A stretch of 64,000 bases of DNA from Mycobacterium gordonae (lineage in GTDB: Bacteria; Actinomycetota; Actinomycetes; Mycobacteriales; Mycobacteriaceae). Where the stretch lies: contig NZ_LKTM01000090.1 of NCBI RefSeq assembly GCF_001417955.2, forward strand, positions 1 through 64,000, read 5' to 3'. Positions 40,931 through 55,921 of this stretch are shown in pieces (the first letter of the stretch is position 1; each line of letters starts with the position of its first letter). The notes beneath the pieces are model-generated. The model was not told the origin of the DNA, did no database searches, and saw only the letters and a program-made list of their open reading frames with translations. Position numbers and translations under genes: made by a program.

Positions 40931-43395
40931 TCCCCGACCGGTTCGTCCTCCAGAACGACCGCCGGGGCGCCCAGCACGGCCAGCAGGTGCTTCTCCACCG
41001 CGGCCCGCGCGTTGAGTTCGGGCGGCACCGCCACGCAGAACACGTCGGCTGCCGTCGACCCGAACGTGTTGACCTTGGCCCACAGGATGTCGGTCTCGGC
41101 GCGCTCCAGCGCCCGGGCCAGCAGGGCCAGCAGACCCACCCGGTCCATGGCGCGGACTTCCAAAATCAGCTGACCGGGGGTGTCGGTGTCCAGCCAGAGG
41201 ATGCGCGGCGGCGCGGTGGAGCGGGTGACCGGCACTCCCACCTGCACCTCCCCGGCGCGGGCGGTGGCCGACAGGGCGGCCTCGCTGTCCCGCTTCTCGA
41301 GCATGGCGCAGACGTCGATGTCGCCGTGCAGGGCGCCGACGAACTGCTGCCGCAACAGGTCCGCGGCGGGCGGGGACCCGAAGAGCGGGGACACCACGAA
41401 TTCGGTGATCACCACTCCCTCGTGAATGTTCACCGACGCGGAATGCACCCGCAGCGAGTTCAGCGCCAGCACGGCGGCGGCCTTGGACACCAGCCCGCGC
41501 TGGTCGGGCGCCACCATCACCGCGCACCGGCGTTCGCCGTCGCCCGGTTGCAGCTCCACGTGCACGCCCTGCCGCTCGGCCAGCGAAAGGTAATGTGGCG
41601 CAGTCGGTTCCGCCTGCGGCAGCACCTCCCCCGCCATCGCCATGCGGCAGCGGCGCACCAGGTCCTCGACCAGTGAGGCCTTCCAGTCACTCCATACTCC
41701 GGGGCCGGTGGCCTTGGAGTCGGCCTCCGACAGGGCGTGCATGAGCTCGAGCAGTTGCGGGTCACCGCCCAGCGCCTCGGACACCGCCTCGATGGTCTTG
41801 GGGTCGTTCAGGTCGCTTCGGGTGGCCGTGATGGGCAGCAGCAGATGGTGACGCACCATCTTGGAGATCGTGTCGACGTCGGCGGGCGACAACCCGAGCC
41901 GCTGGCCGATCGGAACCACCAGGTCGGCCCCCAGCACGCAGTGGTCCATCCCGCGGCCTTTTCCGATGTCGTGCAGCAGCGCGCCCAGGGCGAGCAGATC
42001 CGGTCGCGCCACATTGGTGGTCAGCGGCGCCGCATGCACGGCGCACTCCACGACGTGACGGTCGACGGTCCACTTGTGCGAGACGTCGCGCGGCGGCAGG
42101 TCACGGATCGCGTCCCACTCGGGCAGCAACTGGCCCCACAACCCGGTGCGGTCCAGCGCCTCGATGGTGGCCACCGCGGTGGGACCGGCGAGCAGCACCA
42201 CCAGCAGGTCGTCCAGCGCCTCGCGCGGCCACGGCGTCGGCAGCGGCGGCGCGCTGTCCAGCCGGCTCAGGGTGGCGGCGCCGATCGGGACGCCGGTATC
42301 CGCCGCGGCGGCGGCAACCCGCAACACCAGTCCCGGGTCGCTCTCGGGGCGGGCGTCGCGGGCGAGCACGATCTCCCCGGCGTATTCGACGACGCCTTCG
42401 TCCAGCGGTCGCCGCTTGGGCCGTCGCATCAGGGCGGTGAGGCCGCGCTTGGGCAGCGCGTTGACGGCGGTGCGCAGGCCGGTGACCGCATGGAAGCTGA
42501 TGGTTCGCCCGGCACTGGACAGCATGCGGGCCAGGTCGAACCGGTCACCGACCCCCAGCGCCTCGCTGATCTCGTCGGCGAACTGCGCCAGCAGCTGGTC
42601 GCGGCCCCGGCGGGACACCACATGCAGTTCGGTGCGGACGTCGAGCAACGTCAGGTAGGCGTCGTCCAGCGAACCGACCGCGGTGTCCGCCCGAGACATG
42701 CCGTGGCGGTCGATGAGTTGCGCCAGGGCCAGTGCGTTGAGCAGCTGCACGTCGCGCAGTCCGCCGCGACCCGACTTCAAGTCCGGCTCGGCACGGTGGG
42801 CGATGCGGCCCAGCCGCAACCACCGGGCATGCGTCATCTCGACGAGTTCGTCCATGCGGGAACGGATTCCGCTGCGCCACTGACGTTTGATCCCGTCGAT
42901 CAGTTCGTTCGACAGGGCCTCGGCGCCGGCGATGTGCCGCGCTTCCAGCATGCCCAGCGCGGCGGTGAGATCGGCGTTGGCGGTGGCTAACGCCTCGCTC
43001 ACCGTGCGCACGCTGTGATCCAGCCGAATGTTGGCGTCCCACAGCGGATACCACAGCTTGTCCGCGATCGGCCCCAGCACTTCGGGCGGCTTGCCGTCGT
43101 GCACGAGGACCAGGTCGAGGTCCGAGTACGGCAGCAGCTCACGCCGGCCCAGACCACCGACCGCTACGATCGCGAAGCCGCTGTCGTCGGTGATGCCGAT
43201 CTCGGAAGCCTTTGCGGTGAGCCAGGTTTCGTGGAGGTCAAGCACCGCCTGCCGCATCTCGGCAGGCTTCATTCCGCGCAGTCCGTCAGACAACAGTTGG
43301 CGCCGTGCGGCAGCCAGATCGACTGCCGCAACGGCGCTTCCTGCTTGCGTTTCTTCTGATTCCGAGGGTGAGGGGTCCGACCGGTTCGGTGTCAC
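40927..43395 (-). CDS. glnD: Bifunctional PII (de)nucleotidylyltransferase GlnD
   Basis: GlnD adds and removes a nucleotide on PII (adenylyl in actinobacteria) in response to glutamine. The 822-residue protein has an N-terminal nucleotidyltransferase domain ([21 protein letters not shown], with the GG and D-x-D residues), a central HD domain ([13 protein letters not shown]), and two C-terminal ACT domains ([19 protein letters not shown] and [19 protein letters not shown]) that sense glutamine. The start is a GTG. It is the third gene of amt-glnB-glnD, 44 bp after glnB. Confidence 0.96.
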   Translation of the reverse strand: MTPNRSDPSPSESEETQAGSAVAAVDLAAARRQLLSDGLRGMKPAEMRQAVLDLHETWLTAKASEIGITDDSGFAIVAVGGLGRRELLPYSDLDLVLVHDGKPPEVLGPIADKLWYPLWDANIRLDHSVRTVSEALATANADLTAALGMLEARHIAGAEALSNELIDGIKRQWRSGIRSRMDELVEMTHARWLRLGRIAHRAEPDLKSGRGGLRDVQLLNALALAQLIDRHGMSRADTAVGSLDDAYLTLLDVRTELHVVSRRGRDQLLAQFADEISEALGVGDRFDLARMLSSAGRTISFHAVTGLRTAVNALPKRGLTALMRRPKRRPLDEGVVEYAGEIVLARDARPESDPGLVLRVAAAAADTGVPIGAATLSRLDSAPPLPTPWPREALDDLLVVLLAGPTAVATIEALDRTGLWGQLLPEWDAIRDLPPRDVSHKWTVDRHVVECAVHAAPLTTNVARPDLLALGALLHDIGKGRGMDHCVLGADLVVPIGQRLGLSPADVDTISKMVRHHLLLPITATRSDLNDPKTIEAVSEALGGDPQLLELMHALSEADSKATGPGVWSDWKASLVEDLVRRCRMAMAGEVLPQAEPTAPHYLSLAERQGVHVELQPGDGERRCAVMVAPDQRGLVSKAAAVLALNSLRVHSASVNIHEGVVITEFVVSPLFGSPPAADLLRQQFVGALHGDIDVCAMLEKRDSEAALSATARAGEVQVGVPVTRSTAPPRILWLDTDTPGQLILEVRAMDRVGLLALLARALERAETDILWAKVNTFGSTAADVFCVAVPPELNARAAVEKHLLAVLGAPAVVLEDEPVGD

Positions 43396-43439
43396 ACCCG
43401 GCCGGCCCGTCTGCCTGACTTCAGCAAGGTCGGTCTACC

Positions 43440-45202
<1,763 letters not shown>

Positions 45203-45301
45203 TCGCTATCACCTCCAGTCAGCGTTGGGAGGGCCCCAGAAGATGACTGGTGACCTGACGAGAACCTTGCGCATAAGTTGTTGCGGCAATGGAGCCGCCG
45301 T

Positions 45302-45337
45302 GTTTCGTCAGGATTAACGTAAAAGTTGCTGTGTAAG
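45302..45337 (-). promoter_or_regulatory. Candidate GlnR-type site upstream of amt
   Basis: On the minus strand about 100-135 bases upstream of the amt start the sequence runs CTTACACAGCAACTTTTACG, then TTAATCCTGACGAAAC. This contains TAC/TTAAT-N6-GAAAC elements that partly match the actinobacterial GlnR box (GTnAC-N6-GAAAC). The match is imperfect; function is inferred from the operon being a classic GlnR target. Confidence 0.35.
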
Positions 45338-45342
45338 AGCTT

Positions 45343-46662
45343 TCAGCCCAGCAGCGCGTCGACGAATGCCGCCGGTTCGAACGGCGCCAGGTCGTCGGCG
45401 CCCTCGCCCAGCCCGACCAGCTTCACCGGCACGCCCAGTTCCTGCTGGACGCGGAACACGATGCCGCCCTTGGCCGTTCCGTCCAGCTTGGTCAGTACCG
45501 CGCCAGTGATGTCGACAACCTCGGCGAACACCTTGGCCTGAGCCAGCCCGTTCTGCCCGATGGTGGCATCGAGAACGAGCAGCACCTCGTCCACGGCGGC
45601 GCGGCGGGTAACCACGCGTTTGACCTTGCCGAGTTCGTCCATCAGGCCGACCTTGGTGTGCAGCCGGCCCGCGGTGTCGATAAGGACGACGTCGGCACCG
45701 GCCTGGATGCCCTTGTCGACGGCGTCGAACGCCACCGAGGCCGGGTCCGCGCCCTCGGCGCCGCGCACCACTTCCGCACCGACCCGTGAGGCCCAGGTTT
45801 GCAGCTGGTCGGCCGCGGCAGCCCGGAACGTGTCGGCCGCACCGAGGACCACGCGGCGCCCGTCGGCCACCAGCACACGGGCCAGCTTGCCGACCGTGGT
45901 GGTCTTTCCGGTGCCGTTGACGCCGACGACCAGCAGCACCGACGGGTGGTCGGCGTGCGGCAGCGCCCGGATGGAACGGTCCATCTCCGGGTGCAGCTCT
46001 TTGATCAGCACGTCGCGCAGCACCGCCCGCGCGTCGGCTTCGGTACGGACATTGCTGCTGGCCAGCCGGGTTCGCAGCTGGGATACCACCGCTTCGGTCA
46101 CCACCGGGCCCAGATCCGCGACCAGCAGCGTGTCCTCGACGTCCTGCCAGGAGTCCTCGTCCAGGTCGCCGCCACCGATCAGGCCCAGCATGCTGCGGCC
46201 CAGCGCATTCTGCGACCGGGCCAGCCGGCCGCGCAGCCGCTCCAGTCGTCCTTCCGTGGGCTCGATCGCTTCGATCTGCGGCGCCTCGGGTTCGGGCGCC
46301 GGTGTCGGTTCGGGCTCGGGTGTCGGCTCGGGTGTCGGCTCGGGTGCGACCTCTTCGACCGTCGGTTCGGGAAGGTGGACCTCGGCGATGGGACGCTTGG
46401 GCGCGTCGCGCGGAATGGTGGCGTCGTCACCGACGGCGGGCAGTCCGGTGGTGTCGATCCGCTCTGGTTGCAGCGTCGGGGTCTGGCTGAAGCTGATGCC
46501 GGAGGACGCGGTGTAACCCCCGGAGCGGTCGATGGCGTCGGGCGTGGCTTTCGGCGCCAACTTGATCTGGCGCTTGCGGTAGCGCACCAGGCCGAAGACC
46601 AGCGCGGCGATGATGACCAGGGCGGCGATGACCGCGATGGCGATCCAAAGACCTTGCGACAC
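45343..46662 (-). CDS. ftsY: SRP receptor FtsY
   Basis: FtsY is the membrane-side GTPase that receives the Ffh-ribosome complex. The N-terminus has a membrane helix (GLWIAIAVIAALVIIAALVFGLV), followed by a long acidic Pro/Glu/Thr-rich linker (many PEPTPEPTPE units). The NG domain starts about residue 140: GVNGTGKTTTVGKLA, DTAGRLHTK and TKLDGTAKGGIV. I chose the GTG at 46662 because GGAAGGA lies about 10 bases upstream and it matches the M. tuberculosis start just before QGLWIA; earlier in-frame starts are an ATG at 46686 and a GTG at 46722. The partner Ffh is encoded at 35.1-36.6 kb. Confidence 0.95.
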   Translation of the reverse strand: MSQGLWIAIAVIAALVIIAALVFGLVRYRKRQIKLAPKATPDAIDRSGGYTASSGISFSQTPTLQPERIDTTGLPAVGDDATIPRDAPKRPIAEVHLPEPTVEEVAPEPTPEPTPEPEPTPAPEPEAPQIEAIEPTEGRLERLRGRLARSQNALGRSMLGLIGGGDLDEDSWQDVEDTLLVADLGPVVTEAVVSQLRTRLASSNVRTEADARAVLRDVLIKELHPEMDRSIRALPHADHPSVLLVVGVNGTGKTTTVGKLARVLVADGRRVVLGAADTFRAAAADQLQTWASRVGAEVVRGAEGADPASVAFDAVDKGIQAGADVVLIDTAGRLHTKVGLMDELGKVKRVVTRRAAVDEVLLVLDATIGQNGLAQAKVFAEVVDITGAVLTKLDGTAKGGIVFRVQQELGVPVKLVGLGEGADDLAPFEPAAFVDALLG

Positions 46663-46734
46663 GCTGATGAATCCTTCCCAGAACATGGGGGCGGTAGGGG
46701 CTGGCCAACTAGCTAGCCCCACGCTACGGGCAAC

Positions 46735-49700
46735 CTACGAAGAGTTGGCCACCAGCCGGTCCACCTGCTGACCGCGGATGCGCTGCGAGATGACGGCGGT
46801 GATCCCGTCGCCCTGCATCGTCACGCCGTACAGCGCGTCGGCCACCTCCATGGTCGGCTTCTGGTGGGTGATGATGATCAGCTGCGACCGGTCCCGCAGC
46901 ATCTCGAACAGGCTGATCAGCCGGCGCAGGTTGGTGTCGTCGAGCGCCGCCTCAACCTCGTCCATGATGTAGAACGGCGACGGGCGGGCCCGGAAGATGG
47001 CGACCAGCATGGCCACCGCGGTCAGCGCCTTCTCGCCGCCGGACAGCAAAGACAACCGGGTGACCTTCTTGCCGGGCGGGCGGGCCTCGACCTCGATCCC
47101 GGTGGTGAGCATGTCGTCGGGCTGGGTCAGCCGCAGCCGGCCCTCGCCGCCGGGGAACAGGGCGGTGAACACTATCTGGAATTCCCGCTCGACGTCGACG
47201 AATGCCTCGCTGAACACCTGCAGGATCCGGGCGTCGACGTCGGCGACCACGTCCAGCAGATCCTTGCGGGCCGCCTTCACGTCCTCGAGCTGGGTGGACA
47301 GGAAGTTGTACCGCTCCTCCAGCGCGGCAAACTCCTCGAGGGCGAGCGGGTTGACCCTGCCGAGCTCGTTGAGCTCACGCTCGGCCCGTTTGGCCCGGCG
47401 CTCCTGGGACGTGCGGTCGAACGGCATCGGAGCGGGGGCCACCACCTGCTCCCCCCGCTCCCTGGCCTGCTCGAACTCGGCCATCTCCAGGTCGGTCGGC
47501 GGCAGCGGGACGTCCGGGCCGTATTCGGCGATCAGGTCGGCCGGCGCCATCCCGAACTGCTCGAGCACCATCTGCTCGAGCTGCTCGATCCGCAGCGCCG
47601 CCTGCGCGTTGGCCACCTCGTCGCGGTGCAGCGAATCGGTGAGTGCGGCCACCCGCGCGCTCAGCAGGTTCGTCTCTTCCCGTACCGCCGTCAGGGCCGT
47701 GGACCGCTGCTGCCGCTCGGCAGCCAGCCCGTCACGCATCAGCGAAGCGGCATCGACGACGCGGCTGAGCCGCCGGGCCAGCAGCCGCCCGGACTCGGCC
47801 ACCGCCGCCGCCACCGCCGCGGCGCGCAGCCGGGCGGCCGCCGCTTGCTCGGCCCTGATCCGCGCCTCGCGCTCGGCCGCCGCCGCGCGGCGCAGCGAAT
47901 CGGCTCGTCCCCGCACCGCGTTGGCGCGCTCCTCGGCGGTGCGCACGGTCAGCCGGGCCTCGACCTCGAAGCTGCGTGCCGCGTCCGCCGCAGCCGCGAT
48001 CTCCTGCCGGTCCACCGGCTCGGCCTGCTCGACGTGCTCGGTCTCCTGCGCGTTGCGCAGCCGGGTCTCGAGTTCGACGACCTCCTCGAGTGTCCGGGTC
48101 CGGCCGGCTTCCAGCTCCTCGCGCTGGGCCAGCAGCCTGTTCCACTCCTCCTCGGCCGTTCTGGCCTCCTGCCCCAGCCGGCCGAGCTGGTCGTACATCG
48201 CCGAGATCGCCGTGTCGGACTCGTTGAGAGCGGCCAGTGCGTGCTCGGCGGCATCCTGGCGGGCGGACTGCTCGGTCAACGCGCCGGACAGCGCGGCACT
48301 GAGCTGCGCTACCTGCGACTCCGCGGCCGCCAACTCGTCGCGCGCCTTCTCGATCTCCGAGGCGATCTCCAGCGTCGACACCTTGCGGTCGGAGCCGCCG
48401 CTCACCCAGCCCGCACCCACCAGGTCGCCGTCGAGTGTCACCGCCCGCAGCTGAGGATGGTTGGTGACCAGCTCCAGTGCCGCGCCCAGTTCGTCGACGA
48501 CCGCAACGCCGGAGAGCATGGCCACCATCGCCCCGCGCAACCGCGGCGGCGTCTCGATCAGGTCCAGCGCCCACACCGCGCCACCCGGCAGACCGATCGC
48601 CGGGTGCGGCGGCGCCGGCCAGTCGCCCAGCACCAGCGCCGCGCGGCCGCCGTCGGCCTGTTTGAGCGCGGCGACTGCGGTGCGCGCGGCGCCCAGACTG
48701 TCGACCGCCAGCCCGTCGGCCGCCGACCCCAGTACCGTCGCCAGCGCAGCCTCATAACCCGGCCGCACCTTGACCAGTTCCGCGACCGAACCGAAAAGCC
48801 CTGCGGCGCTGTGGTTCCGGGCGAGCCACGCGGTGCCGTCCTTGCGTTCCAGGCTCACCGACAGCGCGTCGATGCGAGCCCGCAGCGACGCAACCTGGCG
48901 TTCGGCGGCACGTTCGGCGGCCTGCAGTTCGGTGACCCGTTCGTCGGTCAGCCGCAGCGCGGCCACCGTCCGCTCGTGGTGCTCGTCGAGGCCGACCTCA
49001 CCCTGGTCCAGTTCCCCGACCCGGCTCTGCACGCCCTCGAACTCGGCGCGGGTGTGCTCCACCCGGGCGGCGGCGTGTTCGATCCGCTCGGACAACCGCG
49101 CCACGCTGTCGTCGATCGACTCGACCCGCGCCCGCATCGTCTCGACCTGACCGGCCAGCCGCGCCAGACCCTCCCGCCGGTCGGCTTCCGCGCGAACCGC
49201 CGCCAGGTGCGCCTTGTCGGCCTCCACCGCACGGCGCTCCCGCTCGGCCAGCTCGGCACGGGCGGCATCCAACCGGGTCCGGGCTTCGGCCAGCTCGGCC
49301 AGCAGCTGCTCCTCGAAGAGCGCCACCTGCTCGGCCTCGGCTTCCAGCGCATCGGGGTCGGTGTCGCTGGTCCGTGACGGCTCGACGTCGAGATGGTGGG
49401 CACGTTCGCTGGCGATGCGCACCGTCGCGCCGACCCGTTCGGCCAGGGCCGACAGCCGGAACCAGGTCTGCTGGACCGCTTCGGCGCGTTGAGACAACTC
49501 GGCCAGCGACGCCTCGTGCGCGGCCAGCTCCTCGGACGCCACCGAGAGCCGGGCGGCGGCCTCGTCGTGCTCGCGCCGCATCGTGGTCTCGGTGTCGAAG
49601 ATCGCCTGCCGCTCGGAGCGGCGGTTGACCAGGTCGTCGGCGGCCAGCCGCAGGCGGGCGTCGCGCAGATCGGCCTGGATGGTCTGGGCCCGGCGAGCCA

Positions 49701-50331
49701 CCTCGGCCTGGCGGCCGAGCGGTTTGAGCTGGCGCCGCAACTCGGTGGTCAGATCGGACAGGCGCGCCAGGTTCGCGGCCATCGCGTCGAGTTTGCGCAG
49801 CGCCTTTTCCTTGCGCTTGCGGTGCTTGAGCACGCCGGCGGCCTCTTCGATGAAGGCCCGACGGTCCTCGGGGCGCGACTGCAGGATCTCGTCCAGCTTG
49901 CCCTGGCCGACGATCACGTGCATCTCCCGGCCGATGCCGGAGTCGCTCAAGAGCTCCTGCACATCCATCAAACGGCAACTGCTGCCGTTGATTTCGTACT
50001 CGCTGGCGCCGTCGCGGAACATCCGGCGGGTGATCGAGACCTCGGAGTAGTCGATCGGCAGCGCGTTGTCGGAGTTGTCGATGGTGACGGTGACCTCGGC
50101 GCGGCCCAGCGGCGCGCGCGAGGAGGTCCCGGCGAAGATGACGTCTTCCATCTTCCCGCCGCGCAGGGTCTTGGCCCCCTGCTCCCCCATCACCCAGGCC
50201 AGCGCGTCGACCACGTTGGACTTGCCCGATCCGTTGGGCCCGACGACGGCGGTGATGCCCGGCTCGAAACGCAGAGTCGTTGGCGCGGCGAAGGACTTGA
50301 AGCCCTTCAGCGTCAGACTCTTGAGGTACAC
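46735..50331 (-). CDS. smc: Chromosome segregation protein SMC
   Basis: SMC condenses and organises the chromosome with ScpA/ScpB. The 1198-residue protein (1205 in M. tuberculosis) has the N-terminal ATPase half with [20 protein letters not shown], two long coiled coils (about 170-500 and 680-1020), a hinge domain between (about 510-670), and the C-terminal half with [16 protein letters not shown] and [21 protein letters not shown] start, [14 protein letters not shown]. It follows acyP after a 126-bp gap that contains a large hairpin. Confidence 0.97.
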   Translation of the reverse strand: MYLKSLTLKGFKSFAAPTTLRFEPGITAVVGPNGSGKSNVVDALAWVMGEQGAKTLRGGKMEDVIFAGTSSRAPLGRAEVTVTIDNSDNALPIDYSEVSITRRMFRDGASEYEINGSSCRLMDVQELLSDSGIGREMHVIVGQGKLDEILQSRPEDRRAFIEEAAGVLKHRKRKEKALRKLDAMAANLARLSDLTTELRRQLKPLGRQAEVARRAQTIQADLRDARLRLAADDLVNRRSERQAIFDTETTMRREHDEAAARLSVASEELAAHEASLAELSQRAEAVQQTWFRLSALAERVGATVRIASERAHHLDVEPSRTSDTDPDALEAEAEQVALFEEQLLAELAEARTRLDAARAELAERERRAVEADKAHLAAVRAEADRREGLARLAGQVETMRARVESIDDSVARLSERIEHAAARVEHTRAEFEGVQSRVGELDQGEVGLDEHHERTVAALRLTDERVTELQAAERAAERQVASLRARIDALSVSLERKDGTAWLARNHSAAGLFGSVAELVKVRPGYEAALATVLGSAADGLAVDSLGAARTAVAALKQADGGRAALVLGDWPAPPHPAIGLPGGAVWALDLIETPPRLRGAMVAMLSGVAVVDELGAALELVTNHPQLRAVTLDGDLVGAGWVSGGSDRKVSTLEIASEIEKARDELAAAESQVAQLSAALSGALTEQSARQDAAEHALAALNESDTAISAMYDQLGRLGQEARTAEEEWNRLLAQREELEAGRTRTLEEVVELETRLRNAQETEHVEQAEPVDRQEIAAAADAARSFEVEARLTVRTAEERANAVRGRADSLRRAAAAEREARIRAEQAAAARLRAAAVAAAVAESGRLLARRLSRVVDAASLMRDGLAAERQQRSTALTAVREETNLLSARVAALTDSLHRDEVANAQAALRIEQLEQMVLEQFGMAPADLIAEYGPDVPLPPTDLEMAEFEQARERGEQVVAPAPMPFDRTSQERRAKRAERELNELGRVNPLALEEFAALEERYNFLSTQLEDVKAARKDLLDVVADVDARILQVFSEAFVDVEREFQIVFTALFPGGEGRLRLTQPDDMLTTGIEVEARPPGKKVTRLSLLSGGEKALTAVAMLVAIFRARPSPFYIMDEVEAALDDTNLRRLISLFEMLRDRSQLIIITHQKPTMEVADALYGVTMQGDGITAVISQRIRGQQVDRLVANSS

Positions 50332-50379
50332 GAGGGGCCAGATTACCGCTGCGCGCCCGCGGCCCTGCTCGCTCGGGGC

Positions 50380-50440
50380 GTGTCAGCGGTGGGTGATCGG
50401 GCCACTTTCACACCGCTGGCCCATCGAGTCGCTCTGACAC
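50380..50440. terminator. Large imperfect hairpin between acyP and smc
   Basis: Outer arms GTGTCAG/CTGACAC (7 bp) enclose inner arms GAT-c-GGGCCA/TGGCCCATC. It begins 18 bp past the acyP stop on the minus strand. It may be a terminator or attenuator between acyP and smc; no T run. Confidence 0.55.
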
Positions 50441-50457
50441 CATGGGCACCAGCCCGG

Positions 50458-50733
50458 CTATCGCTCGACGAAACCGCTGAACTGCTCCGTCGGCTCCGAC
50501 CAGTCGGCAACCACCTTGTCGACCCGGCCCGGCGTGCTGTCACCGCGCAGTAGCTCGAGGAGCCGCTCGCCGCCCTCGCGCGGGCCGTTGGCCACCACCA
50601 GCACGCGGCCGTCCGCCTGGTTGGCCGCGTATCCGGTCAGGCCCTGCTCCAGCGCCCGGCAGCGGGTCCACCAGCGAAATCCCACGCCCTGGACATGGCC
50701 GTGCACCCAGGCGGTCAACCGCACCTCAGGCAT
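50458..50733 (-). CDS. acyP: Acylphosphatase
   Basis: A 91-residue acylphosphatase, which hydrolyses acyl phosphates such as 1,3-bisphosphoglycerate. The Arg-bearing phosphate loop is HGHVQGVGFRWWTR and the second region is GYAANQADGRVLVVANGPRE, with the catalytic Asn in YAANQADG. Equivalent to Rv2922A (93 residues). Its ATG overlaps the OsmC stop by 8 bp, so both are read from one message. Confidence 0.95.
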   Translation of the reverse strand: MPEVRLTAWVHGHVQGVGFRWWTRCRALEQGLTGYAANQADGRVLVVANGPREGGERLLELLRGDSTPGRVDKVVADWSEPTEQFSGFVER

Positions 50734-51133
50734 CGACCACCTCGAATGTCACGGTGGTGCCCGATTTCAGCGTGCGCCCGACGGTGCAGACCGCGTCGAT
50801 GGCCCGGTTGACGACGGTGACCAGGCGCTCCTTCTCCTGCTCGGTGAGACCCGAGAGATCCAGTTCGAGCTTCTCCTCGAGCAGGGGGTAGGTCTCGTTG
50901 TCCCGGTCAGCGGCACCGGACACTTTGACCACCGCCCGGTAGTCGTCGCCGAGGCGGCGGGCCAGCGGCTGATCGCTGGACATGCCGCTGCAGGCGGCCA
51001 GTGCGATCTTCATCAGCTCCCCGGGAGTGAACACGCCGTCGACGTCCTCGCTGCCGACCAGTACCTGTGCTCCTCGCGAGCTGTGCCCGGTGTACCGGCG
51101 TGTGCCCGTGCGCTCCACCCACAGTTCCGTCAT
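50726..51133 (-). CDS. OsmC family peroxiredoxin-like protein
   Basis: A 135-residue OsmC/Ohr-family protein, the counterpart of Rv2923c. Family members reduce organic hydroperoxides with two cysteines. One is visible in LAACSGMSSDQPLARRL. A second Cys would be expected near the C-terminus and is in AIDAVCTVGRTLKSGTTV, so the pair is present. It forms a short operon with acyP. Confidence 0.9.
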   Translation of the reverse strand: MTELWVERTGTRRYTGHSSRGAQVLVGSEDVDGVFTPGELMKIALAACSGMSSDQPLARRLGDDYRAVVKVSGAADRDNETYPLLEEKLELDLSGLTEQEKERLVTVVNRAIDAVCTVGRTLKSGTTVTFEVVDA

Positions 51134-51167
51134 GGCTCCCTTTTTACTGGGTGATGTGGTTTGACCC

Positions 51168-51233
51168 GTCGCGAGCGTCCGCGAAATGCCGGCCGCAGCG
51201 GCGTGTCTGCGGCAACACGCGCACGCTCACCGC
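51168..51233. repeat. Imperfect inverted repeat before OsmC
   Basis: Arms GTCGCGAGCGTCCGCG and CGCGCACGCTCACCGC pair over most of their length (core GAGCGT/ACGCTC), with a nested GTGT/ACAC. It lies between the OsmC start and the fpg stop. It differs in sequence from the two CGCGAGCAGACGCAAACTCGCA copies but has the same general design, and could terminate fpg transcripts on the minus strand. Confidence 0.5.
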
Positions 51234-51260
51234 GCTGAAGGGCGGCGGCCGGGCCGCTCC

Positions 51261-52133
51261 CTAACGCCGCGGCCTCGGCTGGCACCGCGGACAGTAGAAC
51301 GACGAGCGGTTCATGAACTTCTCCCGGCGCATCACCGCTCCGCACCGCCGGCAGTTCTCGCCCTCGCGGCCGTAAGCGTCCAGCGAACGGTCGAAGTAGC
51401 CCGATTCGCCGTTGACATTGACGTACAGCGAATCGAACGATGTACCGCCCTTTGCCAGCGCCTCGCGCATCACCTCGGCGGCGGCATCGAGCACGGACGT
51501 CAGCTTGGGGCGGGACAGTGTGGCGGCGACCCGCGCGCCGTTGACCTTGGCCCGCCACAGCGCCTCATCGGCGTATATGTTGCCGATTCCCGACACCACC
51601 TGCTGGTCCAGCAGCTGCCGTTTGATCTCGGAATACTTGCGCCGCAACACCTCGACCACCGCTTGGGCGTCGAACCGCGGATCGAGCGGATCCCGGGCCA
51701 GGTGCGCGACGGGTTCTGGAACCACGCTGCCGTCCACGGTCACCAGGTCGGCCAGCATCCATCCGCCGAACGTCCGCTGATCGGCGAAACTCAGCACCGT
51801 GCCGTCGTCGAGCAACGCAGAGATCCGGACGTGCTCGGCCCGCGGCACCGCACCCAGCAACATCTGGCCGCTCATGCCCAGGTGGACGACCAGCGCGGTG
51901 TCCGGCTCGGCCTCGCCCGTGTCCGGGGTGCTCAGCGTCAGCCACAGGTACTTACCGCGCCGGTCGGTTCCGGTGATGCGGGCGTCGAGCAGGCGCCCGG
52001 TGAGGTCCGAGGGCCCGGCTTCGTGCCGGCGGACGGCGCGGGGGTGGTGGACCCGGACGCCCGTGATCGTCTTGCCCACCACATGGGTCTGCAGGCCGCG
52101 CCGCACCACCTCGACTTCAGGTAGTTCGGGCAT
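51261..52133 (-). CDS. fpg: Formamidopyrimidine-DNA glycosylase (MutM)
   Basis: Fpg removes 8-oxoguanine and formamidopyrimidines and nicks the abasic site. The 290-residue protein starts with [13 protein letters not shown], where Pro1 after Met removal is the catalytic nucleophile and Glu2 the acid. The helix-two-turn-helix region is [17 protein letters not shown], and the zinc finger at the C-terminus has CRRCG...CPRCQ. Equivalent to Rv2924c. It starts 7 bp from the rnc stop, on the same strand. Confidence 0.96.
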   Translation of the reverse strand: MPELPEVEVVRRGLQTHVVGKTITGVRVHHPRAVRRHEAGPSDLTGRLLDARITGTDRRGKYLWLTLSTPDTGEAEPDTALVVHLGMSGQMLLGAVPRAEHVRISALLDDGTVLSFADQRTFGGWMLADLVTVDGSVVPEPVAHLARDPLDPRFDAQAVVEVLRRKYSEIKRQLLDQQVVSGIGNIYADEALWRAKVNGARVAATLSRPKLTSVLDAAAEVMREALAKGGTSFDSLYVNVNGESGYFDRSLDAYGREGENCRRCGAVMRREKFMNRSSFYCPRCQPRPRR

Positions 52134-52139
52134 CGCACC

Positions 52140-52861
52140 TCACGCGGACGACTTCCCCGCAGAGTCCAGTGCCTCCAAAGCCTCCAGCGCCTTGTACGCC
52201 GCCGAGGCCGCCTTCTGCTCGGCTTCTTTCTTGGAGCGCCCCACCCCGGACCCGTACTCGGTCTCCATCACCACCACGACGGCGGTGAACTCCTTGTCGT
52301 GGTCCGGGCCGGTGGAGGTCACCACGTACGACGGCGGACCCAGCGCACGCGCCGCGGTCAGCTCCTGCAGGCTGGTCTTCCAGTCCAGGCCGGCGCCCAG
52401 CGTCGGAGCGGCGTCCAGCAGCGGGCCGAACAACCGCAGGATGGTCTCGCGCGCCACCTCGATGCCGTGCTCCAGGTAAATCGCACCCAGCAGCGATTCC
52501 ATCCCGTCGGCCAGGATGCTGGACTTGTCGGCGCCACCGGTGTTCGCCTCACCGCGGCCCAGCAGCACGTGTGCGCCCAGTCCCTCGTCGGTGAGGCTGC
52601 GCGCGACGTCGGCGAGCGCATGCGTGTTCACGACGCTGGCCCGAAGTTTGGCCAGGTCGCCCTCGGAACGGTCCGGATGCCGGTGGTACAGCTCGTCGGT
52701 GACGGTCAGCCCCAGCACCGCGTCGCCCAGGAACTCCAAGCGCTCGTTGGTGGGCAGCCCGCCGTTCTCGTAGGCGTAGCTGCGGTGCGTCAACGCCAGC
52801 GAAAGCAGTTCCTCGGGCAGGTCGACACCGAGCGCATCAAGCAGTGTCTGTGGCGACGGGC

Positions 52862-52865
<4 letters not shown>
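52140..52865 (-). CDS. rnc: Ribonuclease III
   Basis: RNase III cuts double-stranded RNA in rRNA precursors and some mRNAs. The 241-residue protein has the signature [14 protein letters not shown] (catalytic acidic residues), a second acidic site [15 protein letters not shown], and a C-terminal double-stranded RNA-binding domain (about 160-235, [39 protein letters not shown]). Its GTG overlaps the stop of the DUF177 gene as GTGA. Confidence 0.96.
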
Positions 52866-55251
<2,386 letters not shown>

Positions 55252-55921
55252 GTTTCGCCGGTTGCCGGCGTCGGCCGGCGCTGACGCTGGTCCCGGCACG
55301 GCCGGTCCGCCGGCGGCAAAGTCCGCACGGTGTGGCAGCAATCATTGAATCGGCCCGGCGTGCTGGTTCGGCGACCGGGTGGACCCACCGTCCGCGCGCA
55401 AGGATCGGAAAAACGTCGCCGGGCACCTGCGCCAGTGGTGTTACTCTCGTCACAACGGGACGCTGGTCCCAGAAAACGGGCGGGCGTGGCCTCGGGAACT
55501 TCAGGCTCACGTCTCGCGACGCCAACATCCGCCACCCGCGTATCACATGTCACATCAACCACAGCGCCAGGCAGGAGTGAATAAGATTCAGCGCAGTTCA
55601 GCCACCTGCGCTATCAAAGCTGCGACCTCTGTGAGACCTGTGGGTAGCGTGTGGATTTTCCGATAATGCCCCCACCCGTACCGAGAGATGATTACCGTTG
55701 CACACGCGACTAGTTGTAAGGGGAGCGGAATTAGTCCAGGGGCGATCATCCGGCGGCACACAGAGGTGCTTCGGTGGGGAAGCAAATAATCGTCAGCTCG
55801 GGCTACGCAACTCGTACGTGCCGCTCAACGGCACTGGTCGCACCGCTATGCGGCCTCGCTTGGATTGCAGCGAGGCCGCAATAGTGCACAAGGGCAAATG
55901 TTCGAACGGGAGTGTAAAGCG
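55252..55921 (+). promoter_or_regulatory. Long non-coding region upstream of fadD26, with leader hairpins
   Basis: No convincing gene lies in these 670 bp; H37Rv has the small hypothetical gene Rv2929 in the same interval, but I see no frame with coding character here. The last 105 bp contain two perfect stem-loops: GTGCCG-N5-CGGCAC at 55818-55834, and TGCGGCCTCGCT-N8-AGCGAGGCCGCA at 55849-55880. The second ends 41 bases before the fadD26 start. They could form a leader attenuator or an operator. TAGCGT (about 55647) and TACCGT (about 55694) match TANNNT -10 elements. Confidence 0.6.

Noticed and set aside
46864..49377. 837-residue open frame on the plus strand
   Set aside because: It lies wholly antisense to smc, which has complete SMC motifs. 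High GC content produces long shadow frames; composition is Arg/Gly/Gln-rich without a domain.
55330..55666. Several overlapping frames of 60-95 residues between tesA and fadD26
   Set aside because: No ribosome binding sites, no conserved domain, and Arg/Gly-rich composition typical of GC-rich shadow frames. A small gene equivalent to Rv2929 cannot be confirmed.
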